From NCBI GenBank assembly GCA_003665825.1, contig QPFY01000001.1, positions 613,001 to 677,000 of the forward strand: DNA of 64,000 nucleotides. The letters are read 5' to 3'. This DNA comes from Microbotryum silenes-acaulis (taxonomy: Eukaryota > Basidiomycota > Microbotryomycetes > Microbotryales > Microbotryaceae). Under the pieces are notes generated by a model. It ran no database searches. It was given only the letters and a program-made list of their open reading frames with translations, and was not told the DNA's origin. Shown here one piece after another: positions 52,583 through 64,000 of this stretch. Position numbers and translations under genes: made by a program. The first letter of the stretch is position 1. Each line of letters opens with the position of its first letter.

Positions 52583-55500
52583 ATGGACAGCTCCCCCGCC
52601 CCGCCTTCGCCCCTCAGGGACACCAGCTCCCCTGACCCTTCGATCAGCGTGCAAATCGCCACGCTACAGGCACAGCTTGCCGCTCTACAGGCCTCACAGC
52701 CCCCTGCCGCCGCCGCCGCCGCCGCAACCCCGCCCGTCACTGCCACGCAGGCAAACACCGCCACCGCATCAAAAGTCGTGTTCCCCAAGCACGCTCGTCT
52801 TGACGGGCCTAAGTCGTTTACAAACTGGTTACGTCAACTCCGTCTCGCGCTTCCAAATCAAGCCCGTGGTTACGTTCTTGACGGTGTCATTCCCCCGACG
52901 TGGACGGCCGACCAGCTTGCCGCCCGTGACGACGCCGCGCGGGAAATCATCGTTGGCTCGATCGACTCAGCCGACGTCTCAGCCACCCTCGACACCATCC
53001 CCAGCGACGACCTGTCGGCACCACGCATCTTCGCCGCACTCAAGGCTCGTTTCGCACCGGACGACGCCACTCGCACCCTCGAGTTGTTCGCCCGCCTTTG
53101 GGACTTCAGGAAGATGCCTGCCTCCGTCGAGGCGTACGACACCTGGCTCCGTGAATACATGTCAATCGCGCAGGAAATCCGCGACGCCAAAACCTCGCTC
53201 AACGACGTGCTCGCCATGGTCCCATCTTGCCTCGACAGCTTCCGACTCACATTCACGGACGAGCAGCGCAACCAACGCAACCTCCCGGAACTCACGACGC
53301 TGACGGATCGCATTCGCATCCAGCTTCGCTCGGCAGGACTCTCGTCATCACACTCGGCCATGCTCGCCATCGCCTCCCCTTGTCCCGCCTGCCGCGCCCC
53401 CGGCCACCGCCTGCGCGACTGCACCTCACGGGCGACACACCCGCCCGCCGGCCCCTGCCGCCGCTGCCACAAGAAAGGTCACTGGGCCCTCGACTGCAAG
53501 CACCGGGGCGAACAGAAACACACCGGCGACGACAACCAGGACGACATGTCTCTCCCCGCCGCTCAACAGCCTAACATCGGCTATTTCGCCTCCTGCCTGT
53601 TCGCTCGCCGGCAACTCCCGACTGACGCCTTTGTAGTCGACTCGGGCGCCACGGCACACATGGTCGCCGATCGCTCTCTATTCACGGCTTATTGCCAGAC
53701 GGCGCACACCAAGATCGGCGGCATTGCCGGCGGTATCACGGCCATCGGTATGGGGGACGTAGCGTTCGTTGCCAAGACCGGACATCCGATCACGCTGCGT
53801 GGCGTTCTGCACACGCCGGGCCTCCACGTCAACCTCCTCTCCGTCTCTCGCCTCTGCGACACCAACCGCGTTCGACTCGCCTTCACCAGCGACGGCATCG
53901 ACATCGCCAAGGACGGCCAGGCCATTGCTCACGGTACCAGGGTTAACGACGGTCTCTACCTTTTGGACGCGGATCACACCAAGTGTCAGCAGCTTGCCCT
54001 TCTCTCGCGTTCTGAGTCTACCGTGCCCCTGCTTACCCTTCACCGCTGCCTCGGCCATCTTGCCCCATCCTCTATACAGAAGATGATCGCCGCAGGTTTG
54101 CTGGACGGGTTTGGGGCCGGGTACAGTGACAAAGACGTAGAGGAGTTTGTTTGCAATGCTTGCCTTGGTTCCAAAGGCCACCGTCTTCCTTTTCCCGACT
54201 CTGAGTCGCATTCCCCCGAGAGACTTGGCCTCGTGCACAGCGATGTCCTTTCGTTCCCCACTCCGTCCTTGACCGGGAAGCGCTACCTTGTCACATTTCT
54301 TGACGACCACTCTCGCAAACTCTGGGCATACGCGATCGATCCCAAAAGCGACGTCTTCCCGACCTTCCAGACTTGGCTCGCCGAAGTGGAGTTAGAGACG
54401 AACGCGCGTTTAAGGACCCTTCGCACCGACAACGGCGGGGAGTACCAATCGAACGCATTCACGGAGTTCTGCAAGTCCAGGGGCATTCGTCGTCAATACT
54501 CTATCCCCTACACACCTCAGCAAAACGGTCGTGCCGAACGTGTCAATCTCTCCATTGTCGAGGGCGTCCTCGCCCTCCTTGCTGACTCCCATCTGCCGGC
54601 CACCTTTTGGGATGAAGCGGCTGCGTACTTCGTTTATTGCAAAAACAGGTGCTCACACTCAGCTTTGGCCAAACAGACTCCAGAATCCGTTTGGAACGGC
54701 CAACGCACCACCGCCACCGCCCTCCACCCGTTCGGCTGCGCGGCCTGGCTCACGGTCGCGCCGGACCTTCGCAGCAAGCTCGACCCCAAGGCCGCGCGCG
54801 TGATCTTCACCGGTTACGACCTCGCCTCCAAGGCTTTCCGTTTCTTCGACCATTCTACCAACAAGGTTGTGATTGGCCGAAATGCCACCTTCCTCGACGA
54901 CGACTTCCCCGGCCTCCCAATCAACACGCCCGTCGATGTGGACAACACCGAACGCCAGTTCGTCATTCCCGCCGACACGCCCGCCCCCGCCGTCAAGACG
55001 AGGACCCCATTAGTAAGGTCGGCGCACATGGACGTCTCATCCTCTCTTGATGATTCTGCCATGAGCGCCGTTGACGTGGCCCCAGGGTACACTGGCGGAT
55101 CCTTACTTAATTCTACAGATACCAGCCCCTCGCCGTCCCCGTCGCTTGCCCCGTTTTCGTCGCCCGCCACGTCCTCGGCCGGAGGACCGTCCCTCGATGA
55201 CTCGGACGACCCGCTTGACCTTCTCAACTCCAACACCGCGGTTCGCCTCAACCTGATGAACGTACATCGATCCGACGACGACACCCTGGTGACGCCCGCA
55301 CCCGTCATTGCCCCCGCTGGGCAGCCCTCCGATGACGACTCCCCCGATGAGATCGATTTCCTATCTCGTCATCACCGCGCTTTCATCGCCGCAGAAGACG
55401 ACGACCCCGCCCTCGAAGCCATCGAGCCCATCAAATCGATCACTAGCGACCCTCAGACCTGGCGTGAAGCAATGTCCAGCGACGAGCACGACATCTGGGC

Positions 55501-57048
55501 TCAGGCTGCCGCCGCCGAGTTCACCGCCATGCGCGACGACTTCAAGGTGTTCACCATCGAACCTCGCTCATCGGTACCACCGGGCGCCACTATCGTCACC
55601 TCCAAGTTCGTCTGGAAGACCAAACGCGACGCGCGTGGCGAAGTCACGGGGCACAAGGCACGTCTCGTAGCGCAAGGTAACCGACAACGCGACGGCATCG
55701 ACTTCTCGGAGACTTTCGCACCCGTCGCCCGTTTCTCCTCCATTCGCTGCCTCCTTGCCCTCGCCGCTGCCAATGGTTACCACGTTCATCAGGCCGACAT
55801 TGACAAGGCTTACCTCCACGGCGAGCTCGATCACGATATCTGGATGACGACGCCACGGGGTTTCGACTTCCCGAGCGATAAGGTTCTCCGCCTGCGGCGC
55901 TCAATCTACGGTCTCAAGCAGGCCGGTCGCATCTGGAATCGCCACATTGACACATCACTCAGGAGTCTTGGGTACAAGGCAACGGGCACTGATCACTGCA
56001 TTTACTCTCACATTGATGATCAGCAACGGCCCCATTATATCGCCTTGTATGTCGACGATCTCCTCATTGTCAGCCCCGCCCTCGACGAGATCGAACGCGT
56101 CATCTCCGGCCTTGAACAGCGATACGGCGTCAAACGACTCGGCCCCACGGAGTACATCCTCGGCATCCAAATCCGCCGCCTGGACGACGGCTCCATTGCC
56201 CTATCCCAGGAACGCTACATCATGGACATGCTCGCCCGGTTTCACTTCGACACCACGACACGCGGCGCTACGGTGCCAATGACGCCCGGCCTCTCGCTCA
56301 CAGCAGTTCCGGGTCAGGGAACGGAGCGCATTCGATCGTGGTACCTACAAGCCATCGGCTCCCTCCTGTACATTTCCCTTGGCACTCGACCCGACATTGC
56401 CTTCGCCGTCTCGTACTTGTCCCGTTTCGCCAACAACCCTGGCCGCCGTCATTGGATTGCCGTCAAACACGTCCTTCGCTACCTTCGCGCCACGTACCGC
56501 AATGAGCTACTCTACGCCCGCGGTCCAGCCAAAGTTACGGGTGTGGTTGGTTATTCCGATGCGAACTGGGGTGCCTGCGTCGACACGTCCATCTCCACAA
56601 TGGGTTTCGTCTTTTACTTGGCTGGCTCCGCCGTCTCTTGGTCATCGAAGCGTCAGACTCGGGTGGCGGATTCCACCACTGATGCCGAATACCTCGCCTT
56701 GTCGCACGCTGGTAAGGAGGCGATTTACCTTACGCAACTCCTCTCCGAGCTCCACGTTCGCCCGATCGATGCAGCTCACATCTTCACCGACAACGAGGCC
56801 GCGGCCGCCGTCGCTCACGACCCCGTTCGCACCTCCGGCACTTGACACATACGCCTCCGCGAGCATTTCGTCCGCGACATGGTCAATCGAGGCGATATCT
56901 CCCTTTCACACGTTGGCACAGCGGACATGGTTGCGGACCTATTCACCAAAGCGCTGGGTCCCAAGATTTTTGGTATACATTGCTATGCTCTAGGTCTCCG
57001 GACGCGGCACCCACGGCTCAAGCCTACCTCGCGTTCGCGTGGGGGGGG
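52583..57048 (+). pseudogene. A9 gag-pol with a TGA in RNase H and a small gag deletion
   Basis: ATG 52583 ([13 protein letters not shown]) opens 1420 codons: capsid, two CCHC knuckles, protease DSGATAHM, integrase ([19 protein letters not shown]), RT YVDD and most of RNase H. The frame stops at TGA 56843-56845, where other copies have CGA (Arg) in [15 protein letters not shown]-to-TG change is consistent with methyl-cytosine decay. The rest of RNase H continues in frame to the polypurine tract. In gag, 15 bp are missing between short GTGCTCGCCA repeats (near 53214), removing five residues. The linker [13 protein letters not shown] places it with A2. Probably inactive, as the stop removes the RNase H tail. 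Confidence 0.92.
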
Positions 57049-57272
57049 TGTGAGGAATCCACTCTCCGCTCGGGTCAGGACTTAGGCGCGCGGAGCGAGC
57101 CGGGCGCATCGGCTCAGGACTTAGGCGCGCGGAGCAAGCCGGGCACATCGGCCCAGGACATAGATGCGCGGAGCGAGCCTGGGACTTAGGCGCGCGGCTC
57201 CCTTACTGTTAGCTTCCTATTCATCACTCTTGGCTATAACTACATCGCTGACGTAGTAGAGTTGATCGAATA
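57049..57272 (+). repeat. A9 3' LTR (224 bp)
   Basis: A LTR with one more 39-bp unit than the 5' LTR and several substitutions (for example GGACATAGATGCGCGG). Confidence 0.92.
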
Positions 57273-57848
57273 CCCTCGTCACCATCGCCTGCGCTCTCAC
57301 CGTCGCTGGTGGCGTCATCATCACCCTCGGCCTTACCGACTGACTCTGAAGGCTCGGCCGATCCTCTCGACCTCATCGGCTCACGGCCCCAGGCTCGCCT
57401 CGACCCACTGGACTTGCACCGCCCGGACTTCAGCACGTACCGCGAGCCCACATCGGCTGAGGAGTCGCCCGACGAACTCGACCTCCTTGGGCGCCACTCT
57501 CGCGACGACTCGCCGGACAAAATCGATTTCCTCACCCGACACCACCGCGCTTTCATCGCGACCGACGACAACACCTCTGATGCTGAGGCCATCCAGCCAG
57601 TCAAGTCCATCACGAGCGACCCACAGACCTGGCGCGAGGCGATGTCGAGCGACAAACGTGAGGTATGGGCCAAGGCCGCCACCGACGAGTTCAATTCCAT
57701 GCGCGATGACTTCAAGGTCTTCACTATCGACGACCGCTCTACGGTACCCGCGGGTGCGACCATCGTTACGTCCAAGTTTGTCTGGAAAACAAAACGGAAT
57801 GCACTCGGCGAGATCACCGGCCACAAGGCACGGCTGGTGGCGCAAGGC
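57273..57848 (+). pseudogene. C6 linker and RT N-terminus fragment
   Basis: Plus-strand C sequence from the Ser-rich linker ([21 protein letters not shown]) through [17 protein letters not shown] and [19 protein letters not shown] to LVAQG, where an F/G-type LTR interrupts at 57849. The frame is open; it retains the two bases missing in C3. It is a 576-bp slice bordered by A9 and the LTR. Confidence 0.88.
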
Positions 57849-59786
<1,938 letters not shown>

Positions 59787-60563
59787 ACCGGAGCCTAAGC
59801 CTCACTGCCCCCTGCTCCTAAGTCCTCTGTCGCTGACTCATCATACCGCCTACAGTCCAACTGATCACTCCTCGTGGATTGTGGTCCTCACCTTGCTGCT
59901 TCTTCACCTCGGATCGTGGCGGTGCTCTCGGCGATGGAAGAAGGAATGGCTTTCGCAACGAAGCGGGTCGCGGAGGGTCGATTCGAGCTGAGCGTGCATG
60001 AGGGTGCATAGCAGTGCAATGCCGTGCAGAGACAGGTGAACGAGACTCAACGATTAGACATACACTTGAAATAAAGTGCACCTGCATGCATCCGTATGCA
60101 CCCGTATGCAGGAGGAGCGACAGAGGCCGTACTCGTCCGCCAGCGACGGCGACTCGGCTCCGTGTCCGGCGAGTGGGGGGTGGGGGCTGCACTGCAGGTG
60201 CCAAGAGTTCAGTTGGCGTGCTTCCTAAAGCAGCGGGAGGATGGGCCGTACCCCCATCGAGTAAGATGTAATAGGGTAGGTGTTGGAGCTCGATTATCCC
60301 TTCGGTCGTTGACTCAAGTACCCCGCCAAGCTCAGGCCCCACCAGCAGAGATACGACTTTCAAGGGGAGACAGAAATCGAGACTGAACTGCAGCTACGTC
60401 TACAACGAAGGACAACCCTCATCGGGCACTGGACCACATTATTTAGGCAAGCCGCTTCTGGCCTGGCCCAGACACTTGGTTCTCCTTGCCCAGGTGATTA
60501 TCACCTGCCCAAAGTGGCCATTCCTCATCTTGAAAGCCTAGCGATTTTCGCGCGGGCGAAAAC
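59787..60563. other. Non-repetitive stretch without a recognised gene
   Basis: No retroelement motif and no convincing gene is seen. The longest frame (minus, 59818-60363, about 180 codons, no ATG start) has no recognisable domain. Around 60080-60112 several ATGCA/GTATGCA motifs cluster within CCTGCAT...ATGCAGG inverted ends. A perfect 17-bp palindrome, CAGGTGATTATCACCTG, lies at 60491-60507. Confidence 0.5.
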
Positions 60564-60720
60564 TGTGGAGTGGATGCCGAAGAGGTTTCGGACTTGGGAG
60601 TAGCGACCGGTGGAGCGTCGACGTGGCTACGGTTGCGACGGACGGGCCAGGGGGAGAAGTCGTGAGGCGGCACAGGCGCGGTCTGACGAGACGGGCGCGG
60701 TGCGGCTGGACAATCTGTTC
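60564..60720 (-). repeat. Relic of a G-type LTR 3' end (157 bp, inverted)
   Basis: The minus strand reads as the last part of the G LTR (GAACAGAT-GTCCAGCCGCACC through CCCAAGTCCGAAACC to the CCACTCCACA-like end) with substitutions. Directly abuts a plus-strand LTR start. Confidence 0.75.
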
Positions 60721-61118
60721 TGTTGAATTGCATTCTGTCAAGCCTTCGAACACTTCGACATCGGACCGCCGTTTGACGGACTTGCCCGCCTTTCGCCTCG
60801 GCGCCTCGCTCCGCGCGCCTTCGCCTTCGCAAGCCTCCACCGCGCCCCCTGTCCCTCGAGCCTCGCTGCGTGATCCTCGCACCCGGCCTCGTCCCTCGAC
60901 CGATGTGCACCGTTCGTCAACTCGTCCACATCCTGGTCCGTCTGCCCGGCCGTTGCCTGCTTTGCTCTGCACGCCTCCGCCGCTTTTCGCCTCGGCGCCT
61001 TCACCTTCGCAGCCAAGCCGCCCCTTCGCCTCGGCGCCTTTGCTGGCCCCGTCCTTGAGCATCGCCGCATGTCACTTGCGCCCAGTCGCGTCCCTCGACC
61101 CATGTGCACCGTTTGACC
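60721..61118 (+). repeat. Relic of a G-type LTR 5' part (about 400 bp)
   Basis: It begins TGTTGAATTGCATTCTGTC and matches the first 240 bp or so of the G LTR closely. It then diverges into related GC-rich sequence with a second, decayed CCTCGACC-ATGTGCACCG segment. No LTR 3' end was found; the right limit is approximate. Confidence 0.72.
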
Positions 61119-61412
61119 TTACAAAAGCGGCAAGTCCCAAATACGCTAGCGATGTAAAACCTTATGGCATCCATCGCACACCTGGACTGGGTCTATGAAC
61201 AAGCCATAAAGATTCTTTAAGGTGTTGTAGGCTTGTTAACCTCATTCATGGTTCTCATACACACTGGACACCTCTGTAACAAGCAACATTAACTAACATA
61301 TAGCCCAGAGCAAATGCCCAACCTAGCAAGCGCAGATCCTCACGTCCTCGGGCCCCGCCCGCGTGCAAGATCGTCGACGACCCACCGATTCCCGACCAAC
61401 CTGCTGTGGGCT
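61119..61412. other. Intergenic stretch between LTR relics and host gene
   Basis: Less GC-rich than the retroelement block. I see no coding frame or repeat. It is the 3' flank of the minus-strand gene at 61413-63332. Confidence 0.55.
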
Positions 61413-63332
61413 CTAGTCCCCAGTCTTCTTCTTCTTCTTTTTAGACTTTGCATTTTGGGCGGCCTCTTTATCGGCTTGGAGACAACTCTATGTCGAACCG
61501 CAATCAAAGTCTTATCAGTGTCGAATCGGATAGTGCGTCGAACGAGGACGACTCACCTCCACCAACGAGGCAAAGCTGATCTCGTGATCGGGGTTTTCAA
61601 CAACTTCCAAACAGGAGATCTGCATTGAATTTTGACGACGCCCGGGTTGCGATGTCTTGATCCCACCATGACGAGGCATGACCGGGGCAAGTTGATCCGT
61701 CAGAAAACTATCGCTCATGACGAGCGGGTGCGCAGCGTCAGTTCATTCGACCTGCGAATGCATGTCCCCGATTGACCTGCGACTCACCGTTGATGGTCAA
61801 ATGCATGGCCGTACTTGTACTCGTCCTCAAGGTATGCGTCGACCGCTATTTCCGCGAGGGTAGAGGAAATGCGATACACCTTTTCGGCAAAGCTGTTCGA
61901 CCTGGACCCGGGCACGTTGGCTGTTTTGTGAGATTCATTCCCCATAAGATCGGCCTCGACCGTTGCTTTGCGATCGGGCTGCTTGACGGCTTGCCACTGA
62001 GATATGAAGCAAAAGAGAGGGGTTAAGCTGAAATCTAGGGTTGAGGGCGTGTCACCCAAACACGTACCAACACGCGCCACCAGCACACATGCTCGTCAGT
62101 GATTGTGACTTCAAGGTTTTTACACCATGACTTCATTGTTGTTCCCAACAATGCAGAGTCGCCCTGGGCGCGCTTAATCTGAGTGCGAGCCGACGGTCAG
62201 AAGGCGTGGCGCAGCGGCGTGCAAGGCTGATGTCAATGAGCAGGCCCGGACGTGGACACCACGCCGCTTACATGATCTTCGAGTTCAGATCGGCCTTGCA
62301 TTAGCGCACTCGGAAGGTGGCGCATTAGAGCCTTGTAGAAAGCTCGATGCTTGACGTCGCTTTCTGATACCAACCCGCCTTTGCGTAGTGCAGCCTGAGT
62401 CAGTGGACCGCCCAGCACAGCACCCAAGAACATAATTCACCTACCGCGAACATAGGTGCAGCACCGTGGTGCTTGCAGAGGAATGGCGTGGAAACGAAGA
62501 TTTTGGCAGCTGAACCCACATCGGACTGGCACAGTCATGAACACCGCTCGGTCAGTAGGATCGTATGGGCGAGACCGAAAGAACATCCACCAACCTTGAT
62601 GTTGTCCAGAGAGGGAGCGGTGAGCACGTCGACCAGTCGGGCAAGCTGGATTTCCACACGATCCAACCGAGCGCCGGTCGTCGCGGTCGAAACATATAGG
62701 CCATCTTGGCCAGATGCCGCGTTTGGGGGCTGTGGGTGTTTGTGGTGAGTGCAGTCAGCGGAGTGGGGCACGACGCGGGGGCGCATCTGCACCAGCTCAC
62801 GTTGCTCGGGCCGTCGAAATATGGCGTAGAGTACTGGGGTTTAGAATGCATGACCTGGTTGGGTTATGCGCGTTGGTCAGCGTGTCACCAGGACGTTTCG
62901 GCGGACGTCATTGCAGGCGTGCAACGTACTTGGAAAGGCTTTTCCTCTGTTCCCTCGGTGTCCGAGACAGCCCAGGACATCTCGGTGCGCCGACGCTTGC
63001 GCGGCTTGCCGCCCACGTCATCGTCGTCGTCATCGCGGTCAGTTAGCTGTCCAGATTGGCAACGATACCTTATCAGCACCCACAACTCCTCGACCAGGAC
63101 GCAGGACGCGGGCACGAACAATGAAAGCGTCCTTGACTTTGGCCTTTGATTCGGACTTCAGTGTGGGAAATTTTGGAGTTGGTTTAAGCTAGGGTGACGC
63201 GGAAGCCGGACAAGCAGGTTCGGTACTCACTCGGCCTGGTTGCTTGTCGTTGCGACGAGGTGTGGTTAGGGATCGATGCGATTTAGGTGACGTCGTCGAG
63301 CTCTGCGGATTGGACAGACGTGGGAGTGCCAT
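61413..63332 (-). CDS. Host gene, 11 exons, about 400-aa protein of unknown function
   Basis: Spliced minus-strand model, exons in order: 63231-63332, 63069-63155, 62930-63004, 62801-62854, 62595-62729, 62445-62525, 62272-62394, 62068-62178, 61788-61996, 61557-61707, 61413-61487 (TAG). It totals 1203 nt, and the ten introns are 50-93 bp. All introns are GT-AG, most with CTGAC, CTAAC or CTTAAC before the acceptor (GTGAGT, GTACGT, GTAAGC donors), and joining keeps one open frame. The protein starts MALPRLSNPQ, has a basic PRKRRR cluster near residue 64 that could be a nuclear signal, and a heptad-like segment (RLDRVEIQLARLVDVL). The C-terminus is Lys-rich (KSKKKKKK). I recognise no family. The first three exons are less certain: acceptors end AAG, and an alternative acceptor at 63047 exists. 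Confidence 0.68.
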
Positions 63333-64000
63333 GCATCAGCTCGAATCCGTCGAATGATGAGGGTCTGCTTCTCCTCCCAAGCCCTACGTGAGAATTCCAG
63401 GTGGGAAGCGCCGTTGTTGTCGACGCCAGATGGTCGTATCGTTCGTCATTGGTCATCTGCTTGTCTTGGCCGTCGTGGTCATCTTCGTCGTCCTTGGGGT
63501 CTTGAAGCTTCCGCCGCAGAGCATTAATGGGTTGAGTCGACGACTGCACATGCGGCATCTCGGGACCGTCAGTAGCTGAGGCTGGGCCGACGTCGCGTCG
63601 GCAGCGGTGAGTTGCAGCACATACCGGTGACTCGTGAAGCACCTCGGACAAATCAAGGTGGGTGGGTCCCGAATGAGGGTCGTCGGCGGGGCCTGGCGAC
63701 ACGACGACGCTCAACGCAGCAGTCGTGGACGTCGTCAAGGGTTTGGCGGTGTGTGGTCTGACGCCCGAGCTTGACGCGCCCGGAGGGTTTGTTCACCGGT
63801 GCGGCGGCGACGACTCGGGGCCTCCTGTCTTTGGTTTGTACAAGGTTCGTCGAGTCCTTGAGCGGATCTCCGGTGGCCGTAAAGGTCCCGGGGGGGGGGG
63901 GGGGGGGGGGGGGGGAGTACGCGGTCCCTGCGGTGGAGGTGGTGGTCCGCTCTCGGTCTGTGCAGCCACGTCGCATCAAGCTCGAATCTGAAGGAGCAGT
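63333..64000. other. Upstream region of the host gene, no confident gene
   Basis: On the minus strand one frame is open from 63738 to 63283 (ends in ELDDVT-stop). It could hold upstream exons or the 5' leader of the gene at 61413-63332, or a separate gene, but no clean start or splice pair was found. The plus-strand frame at 63388-63579 is hydrophobic but short. Confidence 0.4.
63890..63915 (+). repeat. Homopolymer of 26 G
   Basis: Uninterrupted G run. The exact length is uncertain in most sequencing chemistries. Confidence 0.9.

Noticed and set aside
59818..60363. About 180-codon minus-strand frame as a gene
   Set aside because: No ATG start, no recognisable motif, and codons drawn from mixed low-complexity sequence; no splice sites supporting a longer model were found.
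63890..63915. G26 run as a telomere or G-quadruplex switch
   Set aside because: It is a pure homopolymer, not a telomere repeat, and its length may be a sequencing artefact; listed only as a repeat.

Overview
The window is eukaryotic and most likely fungal. The best clue is a single-copy gene at 61413-63332 (minus), which I could assemble by eye as 11 short exons. Its introns are 50-93 bp, with GT...AG ends and mostly CTGAC/CTAAC-type branch sites. That intron density, the high GC content and the basidiomycete-style Ty1/copia polyproteins suggest a basidiomycete. This placement is inference; no species marker was seen.

About 93% of the window (1-59786) is a nest of Ty1/copia LTR retrotransposons inserted into one another, with one probable Ty3/gypsy fragment. 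I name the families by their LTR ends. A: TGTGAGGAATCC...GATCGAATA, gag-pol of about 1,570 aa. B: TGTGAGATTGAC...ACTTCATA. C: TGTGAAGAGTCC...GTCTCATA. E: TGTTGAATTCC...TTAACA, pol without gag. F: TGTTGAATTTC...CAACA, gag only. G: TGTTGAATTGC...CAACA, short and non-autonomous. H: TGTCAGGATGACA..., probably gypsy-like.

Layout. From 1 to about 27.2 kb I see mostly right-hand halves of nested insertions whose left halves lie outside the window: A1(+) in B1(-) in A2(+) in B2(+) in A4(-) in A5(+) in A6(-) in B3(+). Complete guests are G (4365-6935), A3 (13819-22071) and F (13957-17015, inside an A3 LTR). From 27.2 to 32 kb come left-hand halves: B3, E1, C1, C2, H, A7. A7 (31983-37227) is the most intact autonomous element. 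It is followed by the A8 right half and by B4(-), which is broken by a solo C LTR, E2 (40870-44794), C3 (45841-50416) and a solo A LTR. Then come C5, A9, C6, an F/G-like LTR and C7, ending at 59786. Seven insertions have exact 5-bp target-site duplications (TSDs). A7, A9 and the LTR at 57849-58644 have mismatched flanks, which suggests LTR-LTR recombination. Relic G-type LTRs lie at 60564-61118, followed by non-repetitive DNA with the host gene.

How the parts work together. Autonomous A, B and C elements encode gag (capsid, CCHC knuckles), aspartic protease, DDE integrase, reverse transcriptase (YVDD) and RNase H in copia order. F, G and E lack parts of this set and would need proteins supplied in trans. 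All primer-binding sites match the anticodon arm of a tRNA (half-tRNA priming), but three variants differ only at the base facing tRNA position 34: CAU (Met), UAU and AAU (Ile). In F and G the gag ATG lies inside the primer-binding site.
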